Assembly: GCA_964556705.1 (NCBI GenBank)
Contig: CAZKXX010000163.1
Coordinates: 1 to 5,091 of the forward strand
Length of the DNA stretch: 5,091 nt
Reading direction: 5' to 3'
Origin: CAZKXX01 sp964556705
GTDB lineage: Bacteria; Acidobacteriota; Terriglobia; UBA7540
Shown: positions 1-5,091 of the stretch, piece after piece
Layout of the letters: every line of letters starts with the position of its first letter
Numbering within the stretch: the first letter of the stretch is position 1
Notes under the pieces: model-generated
Databases searched by the model: none
Seen by the model: the letters and a program-made list of their open reading frames with translations, nothing else
What the model was told of the DNA's origin: nothing
Program-made: the position numbers and the translations under genes

Positions 1-25
1 CTACCCGCTCACCGCAGACCTTGTA

Positions 26-76
26 GTGCAGGTCTGTTGTTCGACCTGCGGCTTTCGGGTTTTTGCGAACCGACGC
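26..76. repeat. 51-base repeat, copy 1, with 7-base hairpin
   Basis: This copy matches 112-162 at 49 of 51 positions, differing at 56 (C versus T) and 71 (C versus T). It contains a perfect hairpin with arms GCAGGTC (28-34) and GACCTGC (43-49) around the loop TGTTGTTC. On the plus strand a run of five T follows the stem after a gap of about ten bases (60-64), so a terminator for a plus-strand transcript entering from the left is possible but not typical. An alternative stem pairs CAGACC (15-20) with GGTCTG (31-36) and would compete with the first arm. Confidence 0.85.
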
Positions 77-89
77 TTACCTCGCACCC

Positions 90-106
90 GGGTCTGTTTT
101 CGACCC
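90..106. repeat. Related hairpin between the two 51-base repeats
   Basis: The arms GGGTC (90-94) and GACCC (102-106) enclose the loop TGTTTTC. The core resembles the hairpin of the two flanking repeats (GGTC, TGTT, TTC, GACC), with one loop base missing and one stem pair changed on both sides (A-T in the flanking copies, G-C here). It therefore looks like a diverged third member of the same hairpin family. Confidence 0.6.
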
Positions 107-111
107 TGTCT

Positions 112-162
112 GTGCAGGTCTGTTGTTCGACCTGCGGCTTTTGGGTTTTTGCGAACTGACGC
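112..162. repeat. 51-base repeat, copy 2, with 7-base hairpin
   Basis: This is the second copy of the repeat at 26-76, starting 86 bases further on. Its hairpin arms lie at 114-120 and 129-135 and are identical to those of copy 1, as is the eight-base loop. The copy ends directly against the inverted-repeat unit that begins at 163. Confidence 0.85.
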
Positions 163-188
163 GGGCTGGCGCAGAGCGTAGCTCTGCG
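163..188. repeat. 26-base inverted repeat, left copy
   Basis: This segment equals the reverse complement of 337-362 at 25 of 26 positions; the one difference is the middle base of the hairpin loop (179). Inside it is a perfect palindrome with arms CGCAGAGC (170-177) and GCTCTGCG (181-188) and the three-base loop GTA. It can form a hairpin alone or pair with its distant partner. Confidence 0.85.
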
Positions 189-336
189 TCGGGGTGTGAT
201 ACCTTAGGGGCGGACATGTCAACCCAGAGACGCCACTTCCCATCCGGCCAGCTTCAATTTCTCACCAGCAGCACCTACCCCCGCGCCCGGCTTTTCGCAG
301 GGAGGCGCAGCTCTACGCGGCGTGTTGTTTTGTGAT

Positions 337-362
337 CGCAGAGCTTCGCTCTGCGCCAGCCC
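337..362. repeat. 26-base inverted repeat, right copy
   Basis: This is the inverted partner of 163-188. Its own palindrome has arms CGCAGAGC (337-344) and GCTCTGCG (348-355) with loop TTC. It lies 17 bases beyond the aminotransferase stop codon on that gene's transcript, so it could form a 3'-end stem that protects or ends the message. No U-tract follows on the minus strand. Confidence 0.85.
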
Positions 363-379
363 CGATGAACTGATCGCCG

Positions 380-1528
380 CTACCGCCTTGCCGCGGCGCC
401 GGTGGATTTTTCGGCGCGTTTCGCGTCCCAGGCTTTGACGGCTTCGATGACGCGCTCGGTTTCTTCCGCCGTCAGCTCGGGATACATGGGCAGCGAGAGC
501 ACGCGCGCCGCCGAGCGCTCCGTGTCCTTGAGCGAGCCCGCGATGCGCGCCGCCTTTCCCCACGGATAGCCTTCCTGCTGGTGGATGGCGATGGGATAGT
601 GCGTGAGCGCCGTGATTCCCTGCGAGTCGAGGTACTGCTGGAGGTCGTCGCGCTGGTCGGTCTCGACGACGTAGAGGTGGTAGATGTGCCGGTAGCCCGC
701 GAGCGCGGTGGGAAGCTGGAGCGAAGTGCCTTTGAGGCCCGCGTCGTATTGCTTGGCGCGCTCGCGCCGCAGGTCGTTCCAGTGGTCGAGCTGTTTGAGC
801 TTGACGCTCAGCACCGCGGCGTGGAGCTCGTCGAGCCGGCTGTTGAAGCCGAAGCTGTGAACGCTCCGCTTGAGCGAGCCGTGCGCGCGCAGCTTGCGGA
901 TGCGTGTGGCCAGGTCCGGATTGTTCGTCACCACCGCGCCGCCGTCGCCGAAGCAGCCGAGGTTTTTCTGGATGATGAAGCTGGTCGTGGCCGCGTCGCT
1001 CAACTCGCCGACCTTGAAGCCCGCCCCATGCGCCCCGATGGCCTGCGCGTTGTCCTCGATGAGGCGCAGCTTGTGTTTGTCGGCGATCTTCTTGATGGCC
1101 GGCATGTCGGCGCACTGGCCGTAAAGGTGCACGGGAACAATGGCTTTCGTCTTCGGCGTGATGGCCTGCTCGATGAGGTTGACGTCGATGTTGCATGTCT
1201 TCGGATCGATATCCACGAAGACGGCGGTGGCGCCGGCGATCCAGATGGCTTCCGCGGTGGCGAAAAAGGTGTTCGAGGTGGTGATGACTTCGTCGCCCGG
1301 GCCGATCTCGAGCGCCAGGAAGGCCAGCCACAAGGCGTCGGTGCCGGAGTTGACGCCGATGGCTTCCTGGGTGGCGCAGTAGGCGGCCAGCTCCTCCTCG
1401 AACTTTTTCACCTTGGGGCCGAGAACGTATGTGCCGCTCTCCAGCACCTCGGCGATCGCCGCGTCAATTTCGCGCTTCAGGTTGTGGTACTGGCGAACGT
1501 GTCCATAAAAACCGATTTTTGCAGCCAT
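380..1528 (-). CDS. DegT/DnrJ/EryC1/StrS family PLP-dependent sugar aminotransferase
   Basis: Enzymes of this family transfer an amino group, usually from glutamate, to a keto-sugar on a nucleotide carrier in the cytoplasm, giving amino sugars for O-antigen, capsule, glycoprotein glycans or secondary metabolites. The 382-residue length is normal for the family. Visible motifs, in order: an N-terminal segment with SGTYVLGPKV (31-40), GVNSGTDALWLA (58-69), a VPVHLYGQ strand (131-138), EDNAQAIGA (158-166) with Asp159 expected to hold the cofactor's pyridine nitrogen, SFIIQKNLGCFGDGGA (183-198) with Lys188 as the predicted PLP-binding lysine, FNSRLDELHAAVL (228-240), and HYPIAIHQQ (310-318). The ATG at 1528 is preceded by GAGG seven bases upstream. 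All key residues are present, so the protein should be active. The substrate cannot be read from sequence: FdtB/QdtB-like 3-aminotransferases and other sugar aminotransferases share these motifs. There is a promoter candidate just upstream and no other glycan gene in view. Confidence 0.93.
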   Translation of the reverse strand: MAAKIGFYGHVRQYHNLKREIDAAIAEVLESGTYVLGPKVKKFEEELAAYCATQEAIGVNSGTDALWLAFLALEIGPGDEVITTSNTFFATAEAIWIAGATAVFVDIDPKTCNIDVNLIEQAITPKTKAIVPVHLYGQCADMPAIKKIADKHKLRLIEDNAQAIGAHGAGFKVGELSDAATTSFIIQKNLGCFGDGGAVVTNNPDLATRIRKLRAHGSLKRSVHSFGFNSRLDELHAAVLSVKLKQLDHWNDLRRERAKQYDAGLKGTSLQLPTALAGYRHIYHLYVVETDQRDDLQQYLDSQGITALTHYPIAIHQQEGYPWGKAARIAGSLKDTERSAARVLSLPMYPELTAEETERVIEAVKAWDAKRAEKSTGAAARR

Positions 1529-1535
1529 GACGAAG

Positions 1536-1539
1536 CCTC
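1536..1539 (-). promoter_or_regulatory. Ribosome binding site of the aminotransferase gene
   Basis: GAGG on the minus strand lies seven bases before the ATG at 1528. It supports that start codon over any internal one. Confidence 0.6.
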
Positions 1540-1564
1540 GCAGGGAATGGGGTCAAAAGTTAAG

Positions 1565-1592
1565 ATTAGTAGCGATTCGGAAGATTTCGCAA
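1565..1592 (-). promoter_or_regulatory. Candidate sigma-70-type promoter for the aminotransferase gene
   Basis: On the minus strand TTGCGA (1592-1587) and ACTAAT (1570-1565) are 16 bases apart; each matches its consensus hexamer at four of six positions. They lie in a patch that is clearly AT-richer than the surrounding GC-rich sequence, 37 to 64 bases before the start codon, which is a sensible distance. The assignment rests on similarity only, and neighbouring AT-rich hexamers could serve instead. Confidence 0.35.
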
Positions 1593-1738
1593 GAATTAAA
1601 TGCCCCCGTTTCCGTTTATGGGCGGCATAAAAAATTCTTATCCATCCCCGGCGGCCCCGCAGGGCTGATGACATCATGGTTAAAGGTGTGACAGGTGAGA
1701 AAGCCCGAATCCAGCGCGCCGCCGGTGGTGACCTGTTG

Positions 1739-2701
1739 CTAGCGTCCCAAGCCGGCAATCCGGCGGGCGAGCAGGAGGGCGCCTTCAACGGCGGGTCGCC
1801 GAAGCAGGCTGACTCGAGCGTGCCGCCCGGAATGACGAAGGTGACGGGCGAAACTGCTGCGCACTCGCTGGCTCGCCTGGAACACACCCCCCGAGATGAC
1901 CACCGGAAAAGAACGGGTCTTCCAGCCGAGGCGCCGAGCGAGAGCGGTGGCAAGTTCGGCGAGGTCCCTGCCGGCTTCTTCGAGCAGGCGCGCGGCTACA
2001 CGGTCGCGGAGGCGCGCGGCGCGGAGCACGACGGGAAACAGTGCCGCGACTTCTGACGCGTCACGCGGACGCAGTACGATCTCCGTAATGTCGCGCAGTC
2101 CGCGCGCGCGGCAGAGAAGCTTCGTAAGTAACGTCTTCGGTCCTCGGCCGTCGGAGGCTCGCAACGCCGCGGCCACAGCTTTGCGGGCGATATCGTAACC
2201 AGAACCTGCGTCATCGAAGGGCGTGCCCCAGCCGCCGGCGCGGTGGATGCCGCCGCGCGCGTCGCGGGCGAAGGCGATCGAACCGGTCCCGGAAATGACG
2301 ATGAGCCCCGGTGCGTCGCCCAGCGCGGCCTCGAGCGCCAGGCGCGCGTCAGTCGTGACGAGATGCTGGCGCGTCGGAAAGGCGCGCCGAAGCCACGCCA
2401 GCATTCGCCGTTCGACTTCCGGGCGCCCGGCGCCGGCGAGGCCGACGACGACGGTTTCGAGTCGCTGTCCTGCAGGAGGGAAGGGGCGATGCCGGCGAGA
2501 CGCCGGCGCTACGCCCTGTCGGGCCGCCGCCGCTACGGCTCGTCGAGCCGCGCGCAGGATTTCGCGCTGCGCCCTCGCGTAGCCCACCTTCAGCGGGTTC
2601 GACGGTCCCGCGCCGCCACGCCCGAGAACGCGTCCGCGTTCATCGGCGAGACACGCCGTCGTCCGCGTTCCGCCGCCTTCGATGCCGAGGAAGTAGGCCA
2701 T
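1739..2701 (-). CDS. BadF/BadG/BcrA/BcrD-family sugar kinase, N-acetylglucosamine kinase-like
   Basis: Members of this ASKHA-fold family include ATP-dependent kinases that make N-acetylglucosamine-6-phosphate from amino sugar, for example during cell-wall recycling, as well as activators of dehydratases. Numbered from the ATG at 2701 (320 residues): phosphate loop GIEGGGTRT (6-14), which has Glu where most relatives have Asp; VVVGLAGAGRPEV (about 84-96); TTDARLAL with Asp118 in the place of the catalytic base; SGTGSIAF (137-144), the second phosphate motif; GWGTPFDDAGSGYDIAR (157-173); and ISGGVF (269-274), the adenosine motif. The single-domain length and the TTDA motif favour a kinase over an activator. 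A GTG at 2707, in frame and six bases further upstream, is an alternative start with a weak GGACGGG five bases before it. Residues of about 61-81 are Arg/Pro-rich and unlike the family; they contain a translated palindromic repeat. Amino-sugar specificity is inferred. Confidence 0.87.
   Translation of the reverse strand: MAYFLGIEGGGTRTTACLADERGRVLGRGGAGPSNPLKVGYARAQREILRAARRAVAAAARQGVAPASRRHRPFPPAGQRLETVVVGLAGAGRPEVERRMLAWLRRAFPTRQHLVTTDARLALEAALGDAPGLIVISGTGSIAFARDARGGIHRAGGWGTPFDDAGSGYDIARKAVAAALRASDGRGPKTLLTKLLCRARGLRDITEIVLRPRDASEVAALFPVVLRAARLRDRVAARLLEEAGRDLAELATALARRLGWKTRSFPVVISGGVFQASQRVRSSFARHLRHSGRHARVSLLRRPAVEGALLLARRIAGLGR
2491..2507. repeat. Perfect 7-3-7 palindrome inside the kinase gene
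   Basis: The arms GCCGGCG (2491-2497) and CGCCGGC (2501-2507) enclose the loop AGA. It is read as part of the kinase, covering residues 65-71 from the ATG, in a loop between an N-terminal helix and the strand that begins VVVGLAG. It looks like an interspersed palindromic (REP-like) element that inserted in frame. The flanking bases at 2480-2515 may belong to the same element, but its limits cannot be set from one copy. Confidence 0.6.
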
Positions 2702-2706
2702 AGACA

Positions 2707-2751
2707 CTGAAGCCCGTCCCGCGACTGAAAGAATCGAAGGACGGGCCTCAG
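2707..2751 (-). promoter_or_regulatory. 13-base inverted repeat in the leader of the kinase gene
   Basis: The arms at 2707-2719 and 2739-2751 pair at 12 of 13 positions around a 19-base spacer, with a core of GCCCGTCC and GGACGGGC. The one mismatch is A opposite C on the plus strand but becomes a G-U pair in minus-strand RNA, so the stem would be continuous in the kinase transcript. The arm nearest the gene contains the only Shine-Dalgarno-like bases and ends five bases before the ATG. It could be an RNA stem that hides the ribosome site, a paired operator, or another interspersed palindrome. No U-run follows, so it is not a classic terminator. Confidence 0.5.
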
Positions 2752-2777
2752 CATACGCGAGCAGACAAAGCGGTCAA
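2750..2777 (-). promoter_or_regulatory. Candidate sigma-70-type promoter for the kinase gene
   Basis: TTGACC (2777-2772, five of six to consensus) and TATGCT (2755-2750, four of six) are 16 bases apart on the minus strand. Transcription would start near 2743, giving a leader of about 40 bases. The -10 hexamer overlaps the outer end of the inverted repeat by two bases. This suggests that the kinase is transcribed independently of the pilus gene. Confidence 0.45.
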
Positions 2778-2798
2778 GGACTTTTCCGCAGACCCACG

Positions 2799-2817
2799 GC
2801 GCACCTGTGAGGTGCGC
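2799..2817. repeat. Perfect 8-3-8 palindrome after the pilus ATPase gene
   Basis: The arms GCGCACCT (2799-2806) and AGGTGCGC (2810-2817) enclose the loop GTG. It begins 12 bases after the stop codon of the pilus gene. It may stabilise or help end that message, though no T-run follows on the minus strand; its geometry matches the interspersed palindromes elsewhere in the window. Confidence 0.7.
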
Positions 2818-2829
2818 GCTCCGCGCCCG

Positions 2830-5082
2830 CTACTCCTGGACGGAGACGACTTGCAGCACCTCGTCCATGGTGGTCCAGCCGTTCTGGAGCAGCCAGACGG
2901 AGTAGTCCTTCAGCGTGCGCATGCCGCCCGCGCGCGCCGCCTCGGTGATGGCCTCGGAGTTCGCGCCCTGAACGATGTAGCGGCGCATTTCTCCGTGCAT
3001 GCGCAGGACTTCATAAACACCCACACGGCCTTTGTAGCCCGTGAACGAGCACTGGTCGCAGCCCTTGTTCTTGTAGAAAGTGGCGTCGGGGTCGGGCTCG
3101 AGACCCATGTAGCGGAGCGAGAGTTCATCGGGGTTGTAGGGCTCCTTGCAGGCCTGGCAGAGGCGCCGCGTGAGGCGCTGGGCGATGACGCCGATGGTGG
3201 AGCTGGACATGAGGAAGGGTTCGATGCCCATCTCGTGCAGACGGGTGAAGGCGCCTGCGGCGTCGTTGGTGTGAAGCGTGGTGAAGACGAGGTGGCCGGT
3301 GAGCGCGGCCTCGACGGCGATCTTGGCCGTTTCCTTGTCGCGCGTTTCGCCGACGAGGATGATGTCCGGGTCCTGGCGCAGGAAGGCGCGCAGGATGCGC
3401 GCGAAATCGAGCCCGATTTCCTTGTGCGCCTGCACCTGATTGATGCCGGGCAGGTCGTACTCGATGGGATCCTCGGCCGTCGAGATGTTGACGTCGGGGT
3501 CGTTGAGTTCGGCGAGCGCGCTGTAAAGCGTCGTGGTCTTGCCGCTGCCGGTGGGGCCGGTGACGTAGATGATGCCGTAGGGCTGCGCGATCATGTCGCG
3601 CACCAGCGCCAGCACCTCGGGATGCAGGATCAGCTTGTCGAGACCGAGCAGCGTATTCGACTTGTCGAGAATGCGCATGCAGGTCTTCTCGCCCCACTTC
3701 GAGGGGATGGTCGAGACGCGGAAGTCGATGGGGCGCTCGTCCATGCGCACGCTGATGCGCCCGTCCTGCGGCAGCCGCTTTTCGGCGATATCCAGCTTGG
3801 CGAGAATCTTGAGGCGCGAGACGAGTCCCATCTGGATCTTTTTGGGAAGCACCTGCACCTGCTGGAGGCGGCCGTCAATGCGGAAACGCACGACGACTTC
3901 CTTTTCCTGCGGCTCGATGTGAATGTCACTGGCGCCCTTCTTGATGGCCAGCGCCAGAATACTGTTGGCAAGGCGAATGATGGGCGCGTCCTCGGCGGAT
4001 TTCGACAGGTCGGTGAAGGTTTCCTGCACCGCCTGCGTTTCATCCACTTCCAGCGACTTGAGCGCCTCGTTCTGGAGCGATTCGAGGATGTTTTCCGTGG
4101 ACTCCGCCTGGGCGAGGAGCCTTTCGACTTCGGCCGCGGCTTTCGTGCCGGCCATGCTCTTCATCAGCGTGACGGCCTGCTCCTTGGCCTGAAGCTTCTT
4201 TTCCTCTTCCTTCTTGAGGAGTTCCACGTAGGTCGTGGTCATGAAGCGGCGAAAGTCTTCATCGGAGGTGACGACGGGTTCGATGATGACGCCCTTGATG
4301 ACGCGGCGCACGTCGTCGAGGGCGATGAGATTGTTGGGGTTCACCATGGCCAGCGTGAGGCGGTTGTTCGAGTAGGCGACGGGCAGCACGCGATGCTGGA
4401 GCACCATCGGCTCGGGCAGCAGGCTCAGGACGCGGGCGTCAAACTGCAGTTTCGAGAGGTTGATATACTCGATGCCCGTGGCCTGATTGGATTCCTCCAG
4501 CCGTTCCGCGAGGACGCGACTGAGCGCCAGGCCGATTTTCGGGTAGGCCAGCAGAATTTCCTCGAAGTCCGTGTGCTCGAGCACACCGCAGGTGGTCGGC
4601 TCCGTGGCCATGACGGAGGCCGCGCGCGGCTTGCCCGTCAGCAGCGCCATTTCGCCGAAGCACGAGCCCGCCTTCAGCTCCGTCAGCAGGAAGTCGATGC
4701 TCGTGTTGGGGTCCTTCTTGCGGACTTCGACCATGCCGGAGTGAATGAAGAACATCGAGTCGCCCGGTCCGCCTTCCTTGACCACCACCTGCATAGGCGC
4801 AAACTCCACGGGCTTCAGGCGGCTTTCCACAGCCACACACTCTTCGTAGGAGAGGGCACTGAACAGCTTGATCTTTTGCAGGTAATGCGTCCGTGCCGCG
4901 GAGGGTCGCGGCTCGGGTTCGGGAGGCGCCGAGACGGCCGCGGCCTTCCGGTTTGCAGCCCGCGCCGGCGCGCCGCCCGACGCCGGAGGCGCGGCGTCTT
5001 CGGCCGGCGCCGTCGGAATCGGCGTGACCGGAATTGGTGTCACATTGCGCGCGCTTTTACCCTGGGGCCGCGGAGGCTCCAC
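2830..5082 (-). CDS. pilB: Type IV pilus assembly ATPase (PilB/GspE family) with N-terminal cyclic-nucleotide-binding domain
   Basis: PilB is the cytoplasmic hexameric ATPase that drives pilin polymerisation through PilC at the inner membrane. From the GTG at 5082 (750 residues): Pro/Ala-rich tail (1-62); cyclic-nucleotide-binding domain (about 66-195) with GGPGDSMFFIHSG (104-116) and phosphate-binding cassette FGEMALLTGKPRAASV (142-157), keeping Glu144 and Arg153, which contact ribose and phosphate in CRP and PKA; the second half of the GspE N-terminal domain (about 203-281); a charged, probably helical linker (about 284-360); then the motor with GASDIHIE (383-390), RLPQDGR (436-442), Walker A GPTGSGKT (509-516), Asp box STAEDPIEY (534-542), Walker B with Glu579, His box TGHLVFTTLHTND (595-607), and the zinc cysteines 642, 645, 675 and 678. 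LRAFLRQDPD favours PilB over GspE. PilB proteins usually have about 570 residues. The frame is open to the right edge and no ribosome site is visible, so the start may lie outside the window. Confidence 0.92.
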   Translation of the reverse strand: MEPPRPQGKSARNVTPIPVTPIPTAPAEDAAPPASGGAPARAANRKAAAVSAPPEPEPRPSAARTHYLQKIKLFSALSYEECVAVESRLKPVEFAPMQVVVKEGGPGDSMFFIHSGMVEVRKKDPNTSIDFLLTELKAGSCFGEMALLTGKPRAASVMATEPTTCGVLEHTDFEEILLAYPKIGLALSRVLAERLEESNQATGIEYINLSKLQFDARVLSLLPEPMVLQHRVLPVAYSNNRLTLAMVNPNNLIALDDVRRVIKGVIIEPVVTSDEDFRRFMTTTYVELLKKEEEKKLQAKEQAVTLMKSMAGTKAAAEVERLLAQAESTENILESLQNEALKSLEVDETQAVQETFTDLSKSAEDAPIIRLANSILALAIKKGASDIHIEPQEKEVVVRFRIDGRLQQVQVLPKKIQMGLVSRLKILAKLDIAEKRLPQDGRISVRMDERPIDFRVSTIPSKWGEKTCMRILDKSNTLLGLDKLILHPEVLALVRDMIAQPYGIIYVTGPTGSGKTTTLYSALAELNDPDVNISTAEDPIEYDLPGINQVQAHKEIGLDFARILRAFLRQDPDIILVGETRDKETAKIAVEAALTGHLVFTTLHTNDAAGAFTRLHEMGIEPFLMSSSTIGVIAQRLTRRLCQACKEPYNPDELSLRYMGLEPDPDATFYKNKGCDQCSFTGYKGRVGVYEVLRMHGEMRRYIVQGANSEAITEAARAGGMRTLKDYSVWLLQNGWTTMDEVLQVVSVQE

Positions 5083-5091
5083 CGTCAGCAG

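Larger units (their letters stand above)
153..373. mobile_element. Possible small non-autonomous element (MITE/BIME-like) between direct repeats
   Basis: The two inverted 26-base repeats bound a unit of 200 bases with 148 bases of unique sequence inside. The heptamer GAACTGA occurs just outside both ends, at 153-159 and 367-373, separated from the inverted repeats by three and four bases. This layout resembles a miniature element with terminal inverted repeats and a target duplication. The gaps between heptamer and repeats, and the fact that the left heptamer is also part of the 51-base repeat, weaken the case. No transposase is present. Confidence 0.3.
1..379. other. Non-coding, repeat-rich region downstream of the aminotransferase gene
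   Basis: I see no convincing gene in this stretch. Short open frames exist on both strands, but they run through the repeats, have no ribosome binding site and resemble no family I know. From left to right it holds two 51-base repeats with hairpins (26-76 and 112-162), a related hairpin between them (90-106), and a unit bounded by inverted 26-base repeats (163-188 and 337-362). The stretch between those two repeats has no recognisable content. The aminotransferase stop codon lies at 380-382, so transcripts of that gene would run into the palindromes. No classic terminator with a U-tract directly after the stem is present for the minus strand. Confidence 0.7.

Noticed and set aside
26..162. 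CRISPR-like repeat-spacer arrangement
   Set aside because: There are only two full copies, the gap between them holds a related hairpin instead of a unique spacer, and no cas gene is near.
196..222. Minus-strand promoter-like TTGACA (222-217) and TATCAC (201-196)
   Set aside because: The spacing is only 15 bases, the -10 hexamer is weak and no gene follows within the window, so a transcript cannot be supported.
219..1331. 370-codon open frame on the minus strand in another frame of the aminotransferase
   Set aside because: Its product is dominated by Arg, His, Ala and Gly with no family motif, as expected from reading GC-rich coding DNA out of frame.
581..1630. Long open frame of 349 codons on the plus strand opposite the aminotransferase gene
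   Set aside because: It mirrors the third-position GC bias of the real gene, has no recognisable motif and conflicts with a complete, well-conserved protein on the other strand.
1630..1680. Possible terminator after the kinase: small GCCC/GGGC stem followed by a T-run on the minus strand
   Set aside because: The stem is only four base pairs and the T-run begins more than 15 bases later, too far for an intrinsic terminator.
1684..1736. AGGTGTGAC/AGGTGAGA direct repeat and ACAGGT/ACCTGT inverted hexamers after the kinase gene
   Set aside because: The matches are short and imperfect, and the inverted hexamers are 34 bases apart; chance is a sufficient explanation.
1477..1953. 158-codon minus-strand frame bridging the kinase end and the intergenic gap
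   Set aside because: It overlaps both real genes, has no ribosome site and shows no recognisable domain.

Overview
The window is GC-rich bacterial DNA with three intact protein genes, all on the minus strand, separated by non-coding gaps that are unusually rich in small perfect palindromes. No RNA gene, CRISPR array or transposase gene was found. A type IV pilus motor points to a diderm bacterium. The high GC and the scattered short palindromic repeats remind me of Acidobacteriota, but that is an impression and not a demonstrated placement.

Read in the direction of transcription (right to left), the first gene (2830-5082, possibly starting beyond the right edge) encodes a PilB-type pilus-extension ATPase. 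A complete-looking cyclic-nucleotide-binding domain sits where PilB/MshE relatives carry their c-di-GMP-binding module. The reading frame stays open to the right edge, so the true start may lie outside the window. After its stop comes a 122-base gap holding an 8-3-8 palindrome, a promoter-like pair and a 13-base inverted repeat that runs up to the next start codon.

The second gene (1739-2701) is a BadF/BadG/BcrA/BcrD-type sugar kinase of the N-acetylglucosamine kinase kind. A short palindromic repeat appears to have been inserted in frame within its coding sequence. A 210-base gap follows, with an AT-rich promoter-like stretch. The third gene (380-1528) is a DegT/DnrJ/EryC1/StrS aminotransferase, which makes amino sugars on nucleotide carriers for surface glycans.

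Positions 1-379 have no believable gene. They hold two 51-base repeats, each with a hairpin, a related hairpin between them, and a roughly 200-base unit bounded by near-perfect 26-base inverted repeats and by a short direct repeat.

Functionally the genes are loosely linked: pilus motor, amino-sugar kinase and nucleotide-sugar aminotransferase all touch the cell surface. Separate promoter candidates and wide gaps suggest independent transcription units, not one operon. The most interesting items are the apparent change of second messenger in the pilus ATPase and the crowd of palindromic elements, one of them inside a gene.
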